Under the pieces are notes generated by a model, which saw only the letters and a list, made by a program, of their open reading frames with translations, was not told the origin of the DNA and searched no databases. Of a stretch of 64,000 nucleotides of DNA, positions 22,177 through 34,900 are shown one piece after another. The stretch is from contig CM069432.1 of the NCBI GenBank assembly GCA_035610365.1, positions 172,172,035-172,236,034 on the forward strand, written 5' to 3'. The position numbers and the translations under genes are program-made. This DNA comes from Aquatica leii (Eukaryota; Arthropoda; Insecta; Coleoptera; Lampyridae). Each line of letters opens with the position of its first letter. Positions within the stretch are counted from its first letter, which is position 1.

Positions 22177-22344
22177 TATGAAACAAAAGTGTATAAATGC
22201 TATACAGCAACAGAATATCAGTCTTATAAAACAACAGAATCTCATGGTTATAAAACAAGAGTACGCCAACGTTATAAAACAACAATATGTCAACCTTATA
22301 AAACAATAGTGGGACGACGTTATAAAACAACAGCACATCAACGT
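22177..22344. repeat. Seven exact-length 24-bp tandem repeats
   Basis: Seven consecutive units of exactly 24 nt start at 22177, 22201, 22225, 22249, 22273, 22297 and 22321. Each opens with TATAAAACAA or a one- to three-base variant, followed by a diverged 14-nt half. Because 24 is a multiple of three, frames stay open on both strands (8-residue periods beginning YKTT on plus). No gene structure supports translation. Confidence 0.85.
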
Positions 22345-23846
22345 ATCATGTATCACTGTAATTGACTGTAACGTTAATACCACAATGTTATTTACCCTGA
22401 CATTAGAGCTTATGATTACGTTGCTGTAACAGTAAGGATTGTTCAAACGCAATGTCACAGGTTACTTTGGTAATGTTGTATAAATGGTAATGAGAGGATA
22501 TTTTGCATAGTGGGTATAATGCTTGTTTGCCTTATTATTAAGACCTTTGTGTAACAATGAGATATTACCTGTATAACACATTTCATTCATTGGGTATCGT
22601 ATTCGTATAGAGATCTTACATGTTCATATAATATCCTGTCTTATAGAAATCTCACAGACGTTAAACAGATATATAACAGACAAGAATTACTGCTAAAATA
22701 TCTAAATAAATATTTTTTGTACATAAAAACTTATTATAAATTGAAATGTAATCTAATAAATTTCAATTGTAATTTTTATATGTTATCTGTTATAGATATC
22801 TAAGAAATTTCTACTGAACCGTTAATAGATATCTAAGATAGATATTCATAGTTTTGCATATTCGGGGATATCTGGATATCCGTTAGACATCAACAATATA
22901 TATCTGAGATATCCAGTGGATATCTTGTATGTATGTCTGATGTGTACATCTATGAGATATTTATGTGTTATATTGTATTTTTAGTTATTTATTAGTATTA
23001 TATGGTATTATCCATAGTTTATTGTTGATTATATTTAAAATTTTGGGCTCAAAAGCTATTGCAAATTTATTTCATAATTTTAAATTTTGTGTTAAGATTT
23101 GATGATTTAGAAATTCTTCGTGTATTGTCTTAACTTATAATTTTAGACTTTAATATTAATACCGCAGTATAATGCTTTCAGTCCTTGTCGGTTCCTTTGA
23201 TGTCCACTTTCAAGTGTTTCTATTGCGCTAGTTACTATACGAATTGATTAAAGTTGGAGACTTTCAAAATGTTTAGCGCTACGATTCGAAATTTAAATTA
23301 TTTGTCTTGAAAAGTTTTGGTAATTATAGCGATATTAACTCTTTCGTACAACAACGGGTAACCGGTATAATCGCAAACCTGTTGAATTAATTTAATCTTT
23401 ATTTAGCTATTTTTGACTATACAAGTGGTTTATTTTTTAGAAATTAAAAGTATAGTATTTATCAAATATTGCATAAGAATCAACAACTTAAGGAATGAGA
23501 AATACTGTTTGGCAAATTTTATAAATGGCAGCTCTAAATTGATACATCACTTATGGAAAGATGTACGAAAAGAAATTAGTAAAGTTATGGAAAGGACGAT
23601 AACCTGGATATACAAAAGAATAACAAAAACTGATAGCTGCGCTAGTACAGTGGCTAATACCCACGCGTCGATCATGCTCTGTGAAATGTTAGGATTTTTT
23701 GCGTGATAGTGACTTTTATTTGGAGTGTGTTTAACTGAACAGCGAAACTTTAGGTTGGCCTAAATTGCACTTTGATCAATTTTGACTTTGATTTACGATT
23801 TTGATATTTTCAAATATTCACAAATTGTTATGTTTAGTCTAACCTA
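22345..23846. other. Non-coding, with a GATATC-rich patch
   Basis: Between about 22790 and 22960 GATATC/GATATCT words recur many times in a partly palindromic layout. A 97-codon open frame at 23413-23706 has no recognisable domain and lies in DNA of non-coding composition. Nothing else can be supported. Confidence 0.35.
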
Positions 23847-25027
23847 CCCAAGTAACATTTAATTCACTATTTAGCTGAGGCAGCAAATAACAGGCTGTAA
23901 AAGTACTGCAGCAGTTAAAACAGGCAAACATAAAGCTGTACCAACTAAATGCATAATTTGGAATCCTGTAGTAGTGCTGTTACATCAAGGAAAATAGCAT
24001 CCTAGTTCTAGATACAATGTAATAGCTGCTACAGTGCTGTAACTTCTGAAAGCAACAGCAAAAGTTTATTTAACAATTTTTACAGCTGTAAATGTGCTGT
24101 AACACTGCTGTAATAATAGCTATGTTAAGAATAAGATACTTAACACAGATAGCTGAATTATCGCTCGAACCAGCCATAAACCAGCAACAAAATAATGCTG
24201 TTATTTCGTTGACACAGCACTGTGACAGCATCCGTAGTCATTTTTAAACTTCCTTGACTATTTCGACGCCATATAGTGTCTCTAACCACTAACTAAATAC
24301 TTAAGTATTTGCTGTAACCTAACAATTATGCGTACTCTGTGGTGTTGCCACTTTTAAAATTCTCGCTTTACAGATTATTTTGTACATTTATTTATTTCAT
24401 TTACTTAATATTACTAATGGGACAAAAATATTATATTAATTTAGGTGTATACTTATAATAAAATCTTTCAATAAAAAATATATTTAATAAAGTAGGTAGT
24501 AATCTTTGATATTTTTACTATATATGACGCTTTTGACAATGGGTCCCAGTGGTCTAACTAGTTAGAAGCTTGGCATACCGGGCAATAGCATATGATATGG
24601 TACCAGGTTCGATCCTCAGAAAGGGTAAGTTTTCTAAGACAATAATAATATAGGTAATCTAGAATCCACCTGGAGCGAGAAGGCACAACGATAACATCGA
24701 AAAACATAAAAATTGTAACAAAAAGAACTTCGAACGTGTAAAATTAATAAAAATGTCTCAAGTATTATTTTTTAAATTTTTGATGTAACTGCGACAGCAA
24801 TATCACAGCACAATAACAGCGAAATCTTAAAACTGCTACAGCAATCTGTGAACAGCAATAATGGTGCTACTAGCACTGTACCAACAACAATGCAGCCTCC
24901 AATGAGGGTATTCAGCTGATCTGCTGTTATATTATTGCTAAATACTAAGCTGCCGCAGCTATAGTATCATTCAGCTCACTGCGGCAGCACTGCTACAACA
25001 AATTTTCAGTTAAAAATGTTACTTGGG
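23847..25027. mobile_element. 1.2-kb non-autonomous element with CCCAAGTAACATTT termini, TA target
   Basis: The left end CCCAAGTAACATTTAA and the right end (inverse of CCCAAGTAACATTTTTAA) are inverted; TA flanks both sides (23845-23846 and 25028-25029). The outer thirds are crowded with GCTGTA/TACAGC and CAGCAG words, while the middle (24250-24780) is different and holds a tRNA-like SINE head. No open frame of note. Confidence 0.7.
24541..24627 (+). mobile_element. tRNA-derived SINE head
   Basis: CAGTGGTCTAACTAGTTAGAAG fits a degenerate box A layout and GGTTCGATCCT is a near-consensus box B about 45 bases later, the RNA polymerase III promoter spacing of a tRNA. The sequence does not fold into an intact tRNA by eye, and it lies inside a transposon, so a SINE rather than a tRNA gene is inferred. 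The 3' boundary is not clear. Confidence 0.5.
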
Positions 25028-25250
25028 TAGGGTTGCTCTTCTCCACTGAACAATTAGCATAAATAGCGTTTATGTTACATTCATAATTCCAAATAATTTA
25101 TTATTTCAAACATTAGTTCAAGCAAAATGGCATACCAATCAATTTAATTATTGTGCCAATTTTACAAGAAATAGTTTCTTCCGTTTTAATTTGTATAACC
25201 ATTAAAAAAATTATTTATATTTTTTATAACTACAAACAAAAAGAATGTCA

Positions 25251-25403
25251 ATTAATGAATAGGTTCTAGAATACTCTTCACTAGGAGGGGCAAATTAAAC
25301 CACTTAAGATTTTTTATATGGCGACGTTTCGTGCATATAAAAAATCTTAAGTGGTTTAATTTGCCCCTCCTAGTGAAGAGTATTCTAGAACCTATTCATT
25401 AAT
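25251..25403. repeat. Perfect 70-bp hairpin with 13-nt loop
   Basis: Arms 25251-25320 and 25334-25403 are exact inverse complements over all 70 positions; the loop GCGACGTTTCGTG is at 25321-25333. Arms include CCACTTAAGATTTTTTATATG and CACTAGGAGGGGCAAATT. There is no coding capacity. The absence of any mismatch implies a very recent event or an artefact. Confidence 0.93.
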
Positions 25404-25710
25404 TAATTATAAAAGGAGGACGTAACCTACAGTACTTGAAAAAAAATGTCGTTTTAAGTTCAATTACTATACTATAGTATATTTTTTTAATTAATTTTAA
25501 ATTAAAATTATAAAACAGTAAAAAATCAGGCGTAAAAAAAAATTTTTGGTTATGTTGTTTTTGTTTTTGTCAGTGACATTTAGTAATTTCGTGTTTTTCT
25601 CGTCCTTTTTCTTTAATTTGTCGTCATTTATATTAACAAATTATTCATATGGTAAAACTTCATCTCGTTTCTCGTATAATAATTGGAATAGTATATTAAA
25701 ACACAAGTTA

Positions 25711-25806
25711 CAGAATGAACGCACTTCAATCACGAGACCGCGTTTCATACACGAGCCGCGCAGCGGTGAGTTTATGAAGCGGTCGAGTGATTGAAACGTA
25801 TTCTAT
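25711..25806. repeat. Imperfect GC-rich palindrome
   Basis: TTCAATCACGAGACCGCG and GCGGTCGAGTGATTGAA are near-perfect inverse arms around a centre GAGCCGCGCAGCGGTGAG. Similarity extends outwards to AGAAT/ATTCT. It is probably a foldback MITE; target duplication not identified. Confidence 0.6.
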
Positions 25807-27704
25807 GACGTGTGCTTTATACGATTTTCTCTATTTCGATACAATATTTAATATTTTTCGTATAATTTTAATTTTTAAAACAACATTGGGAAATTTATAT
25901 TTTACTGAATTGGCAGCACTTACACTTTGACATATTGAAATTTATGTGTTAACCTAAAATCTCATACAAAATTTTCTCTTTATACCTTTATAAGTAAATA
26001 ACTTTGAATTAATAGGACGTTTTTATTTTATCTTGGCATCAAAATTTGAATTTCAATTGTTAACTTCCAATAATTTTGATTTCTTTTTCATGTAACGTCA
26101 ATTTACGATGCAGAGATACTAACTTTGAAAAAACTAACATTACTAAAACTCGTGTAAGAATTGGCTTATTCTTACACGGATTTTAGTGTAAGAATCGCTA
26201 ATTCTGATGTTGAAATAGAGAAAATACATTAAGCATTTTTCTATAAATTTTTTAACAAATAACAATATTAAATTTTAAGTTATACGCGCGATTTAAAAAT
26301 TTTAGTCCTGTAAATGCAACTTGTATTTCTCTGTTTTACTTATTACTATTTGATTTTTAGAATAATTTTCTGATCGTATTAAAAAAAAAAGTATTCAATT
26401 ACTTTTTCTTTTTTTGATCTATCACATTTTACTAAGAAGCGTCTAAGTTAAATTGTATTTGTCACAATAAAAGGTATCTCGATAAGATAGGTATACTGTC
26501 TAAATACGATGTAGGTAATTGACTTTTACACACTCTAGAAATAAACAATGTACCTGTTGTTCATTAAAGATAGACATAATGCACAATACATATATAGTTT
26601 TTTTATCGAAACTTTCGATTTCCTCATAAAAGCGTACATCAATTAATGATCCAGAGTGCTTTATTCATCTAATCAATTTCTAAATAAAAATATATTTCAA
26701 AATGTTAAACAAAAAAGTAGTCTTTTGTAACCCAAAAATTGCATTATTGAAGCGATTAATTAGATTATACGATTAAAGTAATGTGAATTGTTAGTTCGTG
26801 TTTTAAATGAATAAGATGATTGTGCAAGAAAAACATCACACGCTAAACTGACTGAGTGTGAAATACTTTCCATTTATGCTTAGAACGTATTAGATTACTT
26901 CTTCAAAGTTCCTCTTTAAAATTGCGAAACTTGAAAAAAACAGAAGTAATAAAATAAATTAAAAAAAACAAACATTTTACAATAATTAATAACCTTGGTT
27001 GTATGTGTTCTACTTTTTTATTACGGTCATAGAAGTTTCAAAATAAGTGCAGAGTTGCGTTTTGTAAGTATAAACATAGTGAAGGGGATTTTTTTAAAGG
27101 CATAGCAATTCCGAAGCGCAATTTAACTTAATCTAAATTATATTTTGATAGAAAAACAATGTAATTTTTTGAAATGTAAAACTTGTAATATTTGTAGAAG
27201 TCTTGCAGGGTTATTGTTAATATTAATAGTATTGATAATTTTATTAAAAACAACATCGATACGCGATAATTTAATACTATTTTTAACATTAAAAAAAATA
27301 TTTTTTTTTTGTTTTTATTATTTTCTTGTTCTCTTTATATAGTCTTACTTATGTTAAATTAACCAATTAATCAATTTCTGTTTTTCTTTTTTTTTCAACT
27401 GGTAGTTATACATCTGTCAATTACTCTTCTGTTTGTTTTATATTTCACGAACTGCTTTATTTTTGCTTAATCATTTTGAAAGAAACGTAAGTATTTCGAA
27501 ATTGTTTTTTTTTGCGTAGAATTCACGTTAAAAAACATCATTATTTTTCTGCAAATATCGTGCAAACGTCTACGAATAAGATAGGAGCGTTAGTCAACGA
27601 TAGGAGTCACTGTAATGATAATACGCATCTAAAAATAAACAGATGTATAAAGCAGTAGTTTCTTTAGTAAGCTTGAATTAACTTGCTCTTTTCTATTAAC
27701 GATG
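25807..27704. other. Long AT-rich stretch without gene
   Basis: No convincing frame or repeat boundary. A small stem near 26143-26179 (TGTAAGAATTGG / ATTCTTACAC) is the only local structure noticed. Poly-T and poly-A runs are common. Confidence 0.4.
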
Positions 27705-27706
27705 TA

Positions 27707-30190
27707 GCCATAGTTATTGGAAATGTCCCTACAATGAGCAATACCGCACGTTCAGTCACATTCTAATAGTGTTAATCGTATTTATACCTGTAAATATATC
27801 CTAAGGTTATGGTTTTTTTCTTTGTCGTATAAATACAAAAAGGTGATTACCATTACTTAATTTTGTATGTATTTCTCAAATCATACGAAAAGGCATTTAA
27901 ATATTACTCTCAAATAAACGTTTTATAAAACCAAAATTTTCTTTATATTTTTTGTGCAAATTAAAAAACAAACACTTTTTTCTAATTTTGAATAACAATT
28001 TATTAACATATTTTTAATAAACATAGGACATACTATATCGTCAAATTTTTAGATAATAAATGTTTTAAATAAAAATGCCACAATTATATTTGCAAAATTA
28101 TTTAAAAAGTATTTGTTACGTCTAAATTTTAACTATTAATGTAATTTATTGAAATGTGTGTGTTCTAATAGTCACATTATTTTTGTATGTAGGATGTATA
28201 AACCTGGCTTATCAGACCCGAAGTAATGTTTGGTTATAAGAATATGCAGCGTTTGTCACTATAATTTATAAACAATTTTTCTTATATAATAATTAATAAA
28301 GAAACAACGATACTTGTTTTTTGTTATAAAATAACTGTTTATTTTTTCAATTTCTTAATTTGAATGTTGCTCCGGTTTATGTTAAAGTAGGTATTGTACC
28401 TGGAGTTAAGCGGATTAACAAATACCTCACTTATTAATGATTTGTTGTCAATGAAAGTGCGGCAGTGCTCATTTTAAAGACATTTAATAGTATTGATCGT
28501 ATTGACATCTATAAATATACCTTGAGGTTATGGCTTTTTGTTTGTCGTATAAATACAAATTATTAAATTGTGTATGTGTTTCTTAAAATCATACGAGGAG
28601 ACTTAAATATTACTTTGAAACAATTATAATGATTAAGCGGATTAATAAATACCTCACTTATTGATGAGTTTCATAATTACCTTTTGTAAATATATCATCA
28701 GGTTATGGTCTTTCGTCGTATAAATATAAATTTTTCATTTACAAAATTGTAATATAAATTGGGAGTTCTTAGTGGTAACATCATTGTTTATGTGATTATA
28801 ATATTTTGTAAATATGCCTCAAAGATTAGAAGAAATGGATTCTACCTTAGAATTAAGAGGAAGTATTGTTGGGATGGCACAAACAGGAATGTCACCTCGA
28901 ACAATATCACAACATGTTGACTCATCGGTAAGCATTTTTCTAAAGTATATTTTTTACATTGAAAATTTTTAAATAGATATATAATGTATAATGGCTTTTA
29001 ATATAGTACTAATGATAAATGTAATCTAATACTAAGAACTTGACACTTTGTAGATTAAGCAAATAGGGCGATGGATTACGAAAAGTCATGAAGTTGGTAA
29101 TAGGCCGATTGTAAGCAACAGACCACTTAAGCCTAGAATTACTTCTCGGCAAGAAGATGCGGACATACTCGGCTATACATTACAAAATCATTTTACAACT
29201 TGCAAAAAAATAAAGGAAACGCTGAATATTAATTGCTCTGTTTCCACCATTCCGAGCATTTAGAACACCTGAAAATATTATCCAACATTCACAATTAGTT
29301 TGAGAACGTTTTCGGAGATCACAGTTGTGTGAAAATTTAGTAAACTCTATGCAGTCTAGATTAGAAACATGCATACAAAATAATGGTTATTACACAAAGT
29401 ATTAAATATTTCTGTACAACTTTTGTATTGTTATTGTTTTTTATATGATAATATGTTTTTTTATTTAATTATATTATTAAAATAAACTACAGCATGAACT
29501 GTAATTATAAACGTATGCTTATTGATTAACATTTTATTAACGCAAAAGTAAGTAATACCTAAATAATTATTGTTAAAATAAAAATAATGTTAACGAATAC
29601 GAAAATGTAACTATGATACTCATTAATAAGTGAAGTATTTAACCGCTTAAACAAAAAAAAGAATGTGACTATGTGAACAAAAATTTAAATAGATTACATT
29701 ATATTGGCACAAATATTTATTCTTACACCGGAAAATTCTGTTTCATAATATCATTTATATTTAAACGAGATTAAAGTATAAAAGCTTCACTTTATTTCTA
29801 AATACATAATTTTGCACATACAGCGAAATATTAATAGTACCTATGTAAAATTGTTTGTATAAAATCAGTAATTAGATTATTATTTACAATTTACCTTAAT
29901 TTTATACGTTTAAAATTTTACTATCAATAAGTACTTATGTATCTAAAATTATAGAAAGAAATGTGTGTTTTTATTCGCATAAAAATATAAATACGGTCAT
30001 AAAAATAATACTATTTTCTTATGGTTTGAAAAATACATGTAAAATTTAGTAATGGTAATCTTTTTTTTATTTACAAGACAAAAGGACATAACCTAAAGGT
30101 ATATTTACAAGTATAAATACAGGTAATAATATTAGAATGTGACTGAAAATGCAGTAATGTTTATTTTAGGGACATTTCCAATGACTATGG
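27707..30190 (+). mobile_element. Tc1-like transposon, copy 2, internal deletion derivative
   Basis: Colinear with copy 1 at both arms (GCCATAGTTATTGGAAATG at the left, inverse at the right), but the middle of the transposase is deleted and the solo LTR and TTAA element are absent. TA lies at 27705-27706 and 30193-30194; the terminal CAG is slightly eroded on both ends. It serves as the pre-insertion reference for the later insertions in copy 1. Confidence 0.88.
28814..29405 (+). pseudogene. Tc1-like transposase, internally deleted (copy 2)
   Basis: Exon 1 (28814-28930) is open and better preserved than in copy 1: MPQRLEEMDSTLELRGSIVG, MAQTGMSPRTISQHVDSS. The intron is short, GTAAGC to TTGTAG, ending at ~29055. 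Exon 2 starts IKQIGRWITKSHEVGNRPIV and ends abruptly after NINCSVSTI, where a deletion joins it to the last ~40 codons (TPENIIQHSQLV ... NNGYYTKY). The whole catalytic domain is lost, so this copy can only have moved in trans. Confidence 0.88.
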
Positions 30191-30279
30191 CGTATACGTT
30201 ATTATTTTTATAGGGAAATAACGGAAATCAACAGTTACTGCATTAAAAAAACTTTAAAGGTTCTACTACACAATTAGAA

Positions 30280-30750
30280 AAAACATTGCTTTCAAGGACT
30301 TCATGTTGATTATGTTGGTTCATTCCAAGACTCATATTGTTTTGCACTGGTCGTGTCGTGTTCTAACTGCTACATCAACAATTGAAATCTTAAAAAAAAT
30401 TTCATTAGAAATGATTTTTTGGAATATTTAGTTTTGAATAATGCTACTATTTTTACATGCTTGAAATATCGTAAAATTTGTAAAAAAAAACCGAATCCAA
30501 CAATGCTACGTGCAAATATTAAAAACTAAATTAAACCAGACACTATGCAAGATATAAGACTAACGTATAGCACAGAAGCAACAACAGTTACAAAATTACC
30601 AAAATCTACCAAAACTTCAAGCCAAGAAAAAAAATTATCAAGTACTTATGTCGAAGAACCTCCACCGTTTCGGCAGGCAGTTCGAAAAAAAGAAAATAAA
30701 AGTGGAAGAACTGTAATAAAAAAAACGCGGCGACACTGCATAAGCATATA
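30280..30750 (+). pseudogene. Possible Ty3/gypsy integrase relic
   Basis: FQGLHVDYVGSFQDSYCFAL resembles the first Asp motif of gypsy-type integrase cores (consensus HxDxxGP(F)). After stops the stretch runs to a Pro/Lys-rich tail (YVEEPPPFRQAVRKKENK) similar in composition to integrase C-termini. The other acidic motifs are not seen, so the call is tentative. Confidence 0.4.
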
Positions 30751-31311
30751 AAAACATGTCGTTTTTTTGTAAGCTCGAATGTGTTTTTCAAATTGCGTTT
30801 TTGTGTTAACACTGTACGTTATTATTTGTAAACGGAAATAAGTAGTTTTTAAATAAGAGTTAAAGTAAGTTAAATACACAATAGCATTTTTTATTCTTTT
30901 ATCTAACCCAAGCAACGTTTGTAATTATTATAAAGTATTTCGTACTTGACGAAGGCTCGAAAGCGTACAGCAGTGTTAAATATTTAAACACATAGTTTTA
31001 GCGCCAAAGCAAAAAAAAAGAACAACAACATCTATTATGTCGTTAAGAGTAGATAATTTTTTTGAAACCAAGTTAAACTAATTAAAATATAGATTTCTTT
31101 GTATGGGAAACGAAAATAGCTATAAATAAATTGCCAAAGTTTATAAATAATGATAACCACAACCAAATTTAATAAAAATTAAAAATGAAATTTATGTATA
31201 ATTATGTATAGTATAATTATAGGATGATGATAGTAAGTAAAAATTTAAATTTAAAAAAAATCAAAAATTAAAGCTTATTTTAGTTTGTCAGAAATTGACT
31301 TTTTGCATCTA
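30751..31311. other. Non-coding stretch before the BEL/Pao element
   Basis: AT-rich DNA. At 30905 AACCCAAGCAACGTTTG resembles the CCCAAGYAAC terminus of the elements at 23847 and 48619, but no matching right end was found nearby. Confidence 0.35.
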
Positions 31312-31530
31312 TGTTTATGACGCTGATACACAATTGTAACACGTCATGAGTTTGTGTCACACTCGGGTGAAAATGTATATAACAAAAAAATGCTTGCTTA
31401 TTTTAACAACGTTTACTAAGTCTTGAGTGACATTACAACTGCAACTGAAATTTCTACCTAACTACTGCTTATAAAGGCGGGTACTGCTACCCTGGAATAG
31501 CGGAGGGGTGACTATACACTTGTCTTAACA
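31312..31530 (-). repeat. BEL/Pao 3' LTR
   Basis: Matches 36026-36262 over its length apart from substitutions and a shorter CTACT run near 31474. It lies downstream of integrase in element orientation. GACGGCGGCTG just upstream on the minus strand is a poor polypurine tract. Confidence 0.9.
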
Positions 31531-31963
31531 CAGCCGCCGTCTTTGAAATTACCAACTAAGTACATAATTTCAAAATGTAGACCTAATCAATATACATACT
31601 AATATTATCAAAATCTTGTTAATCATAAGTTCACAAGTATTCACACATAAAATTTACTAAAATCTATTACGAGTAACCTTAATCTAAACACAAATAACGA
31701 CATTTGTTCACAAGTACACCATATTCACTAAACACCATTATGGCACTGGCAAGACACTTATACGTACTACAGGCCTTTGCACTACACTACTTGCAGTTTT
31801 CAGAGTGACTTATCTTACTATACCATGAGCCCCAGGATGTACAGCAATAACTAATGCCATCTTCCAGTCTTGACGGGACATTATCTTCAGATATTAAAAC
31901 TACATCACCGATCGAAACTACGGAACCTTTCGAAAATTGCCATTTTGCCCTTTTCTGAAGTTC

Positions 31964-34900
31964 TTACAAATAATCCTTGCTCCATCTTGACCAAAATTGA
32001 GAATGTAGATATTGTGTGTACTGCCATCGTGATAAGGTATTAACAGGCTCCTGAATTAAACTAACTTCGGGTAGAGCCTTCATGTAATCTCCAACCAAAA
32101 AATGTCCCGGTGTTAAATAGGTCAAATCGTTTGAATCTGAAGAAAGTGGGGTTAAAGGTCGGAAATTTAGGGTACATTTAACTTCAGTTATGAGAGTGTA
32201 AAGTTCCAAATAGGTTAAGAGCGCATTATTAACTAATTTATAAATAAATAAAGATTTAACGGCCGCCTCCCATAAACCTCCTTGGTAAGGAGCTCGTGCG
32301 GTAATAAAATTCCATTTAATATTTTAAGTGGCTAGTTCTTTAAACACACTCCCTTGAACACCGTCCTTTTTTAAAAATTGAGAAATATAATGGGTTCCAT
32401 TTTTTGCTCTCACAGAATATTTCTTCCGGCAAAACGCGTCTAGCAATAAATCTTTTAAGAGAGGCTATAAATGCTTCGGTCGTTCGCAATGAACCGCTTT
32501 CACTGCCGTAGAGTAGTTACAAAATGTCCTGGCACTCGCCCCTCCATGCGCAGATGATTCAAACGCGTCGAAAGTATTCGACAGATATGCTACTATTCAA
32601 CTTATAAATGTAGTCATTTGCTTTATTTACTTCACGTTGTATTCGTACGATGCCGATTGTTACAAATGAACATTCAAAACAAATGTATTCAGTTAAGATA
32701 TCAATCGTTAAAAAAATCGATAATTACTAAATTTATACATTTGCCGTATATTTTTAGGATGGCAGTTTTGCTACCGAAGAGTCCCGATTATAACATCGTT
32801 TAAATTTTTCAAATTGTAGAAATTCGCGCTGCGCATCTCGAGTGCCAGGACGTTTTGTAATTACTATACATATAAATACACAAGTCATAAATCTTTACTA
32901 TTTTGCGTGATCTACGAGAACCTTCCTTTATGTGAAATGGACCAAAAAAATCAAAACCCACCTTTAAAAAAGAACGAGAAATACTCGATCTACTTGAAGG
33001 TAGATCAGCCTTTCTTGGATGGCAAAGTTGCGCGTTGTGTTTGCAGCATACTAAACACTCCTTAATTATTATCCTTGCTAGGTTTTTGCCAGAAATTGGC
33101 CAATATTTTAGATAAACAGCCGCTAATGTACCTTGGGTACCACTATGTAATGATACCTTATGGATGTGTTTGATTAACAAATCACAAAATAGACCCCGTT
33201 AGTAATACGGGATGTTTGCTATTAAATTTTAAATCAGAATTTTTCAAACGTTCGCCCTCACGTAATATGTTTTCTGGGTCTAGAAATGAACTTAAACATA
33301 AAATTTTTGATTTTGAATTTAAGGGCTTGAGTTTCATTAAACTTTCAATGTCATCTTTAAAATGAATTCCTTGTTCAAGCCTTATTAACGACCTTTCTGC
33401 ATTCTGCAATTCTTTAATTGATAATTCTCCTAATTTTTTTTGATTTATTTTTACAGTTGTGATAAAATCTCAAGCAAAAAGTAGTAATTCTAATCAGTTT
33501 CGTAAACGAGGAAAATTTAAAAAAATATAACTTCCAAATGCCCTCATTATTTCAGTCAATTCCGTATCTTGTGAAAGTAGAACCTTAACGTCCGGACTAG
33601 TTTTTATCCATCGATTGGTTTAAAGGGTTTTGGTTTGAAATTTATGTTAAGAAGAAATGATGGTCCCTTCCATCACAAATCGTTTGAACTAAGTTCAATT
33701 GGAGTAGATCCGCTAGAAATTATATCAGTGGGATTTTCATGACTGCTAACGTGACATCATGACGATGGGTTAGATATAGACTGGATTTCAGCCTCTCGGT
33801 GAGAAACAAAACTTTTCCATTTACTAGAACACGAATGAATCCAAGACAACGTAATAGTTGAATCGGAATAGTAACTAACAGATGAAATGCTAAAATCCTT
33901 TATAGTTATTAAAACCTTGTGCATTAACTCATTTAACACTAATGCTGCACATAGTTCTAGACGAGGTAGGCTTAATGTCTTTAACCGCGCGACTTGCGAT
34001 TTTGCACAAAATATTCCACAGTTTATTTTGTCATCTGTCCATATTTCCCTAAGGAACACATGCTCCGTAAGCTCTCTCGCTTGCGTCCGCAAAGCCGTGT
34101 AACTCCAAGCGCGAATTTTTATGAAAGGCAAGTTTTCTAGGTACAGATAAAATGGATAACATACAAACCGTTACAAATTTGGGCCCATCCCAACCACTAT
34201 TTATTTTCCACAAGTCTTGTATTATTAATTTCGCGACGATTACTACTGGTCCCAATAGACCTAGTGGATCAAATATTGAAGAAATTTGACTTAAAACATA
34301 TCGCGTACTTATTCTACCACCCTCGTAATCAATTGTCCAGCCATATTGAATTTTATCAATTACCGGTGACCAACTAATACCTAAGGTTTTTAATTTTTCT
34401 GATTCTTCACCTACAAATACTATATTTTTTTTATTTGAATACAAGTCCTTTAGTATATTTTTGCTATTAGACGCCCATTTGCGTAACAAACACCCGGCAC
34501 TATTTAGTGTTTTTATTAATTTATCACAAATTGATACAAGATCTTTTTCATTGTCACAACCTGTAATCAAATCGTTCATGTAAAAATCCTGACAAATTAT
34601 GTTGTAAAGTAAAGGATCATTGTCTTGAACTTTGGAAGCAACCTCCTTTAGACAACGAGTTGCAATAAAAGATGCTGGTCGAGTCCCATAAGTTAAAGTG
34701 TTTAATTCAAAATTCTTATAAACTCAGTCGTGTCAAATCTGTACAATATTTTTTGATAATTTCTATCTTTCGGCGAGATTAATATCTGTCGATACATTTT
34801 GCTAATGTCCGCAGTTAAAACATACTTATGCAATCGAAATTTTAATAAAATGTTAAACAAATCGTTCTGTAGTACGGATCCTAACAACAATATATCGTTC

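Noticed and set aside
22177..22344. CRISPR-like array
   Set aside because: The constant part is only 10 nt and itself varies, the units abut as one 24-nt tandem repeat, and the setting is eukaryotic.
23413..23706. 97-codon frame
   Set aside because: No recognisable domain or splice partner; left as unsupported.
24541..24627. tRNA gene
   Set aside because: Box A and box B are present but no acceptor or anticodon stem forms by eye, and it lies inside a repeat element.
25546..25794. 82-codon frame
   Set aside because: It runs through a GC-rich palindrome, and its N-terminal part is a low-complexity Phe/Ser stretch in T-rich DNA.
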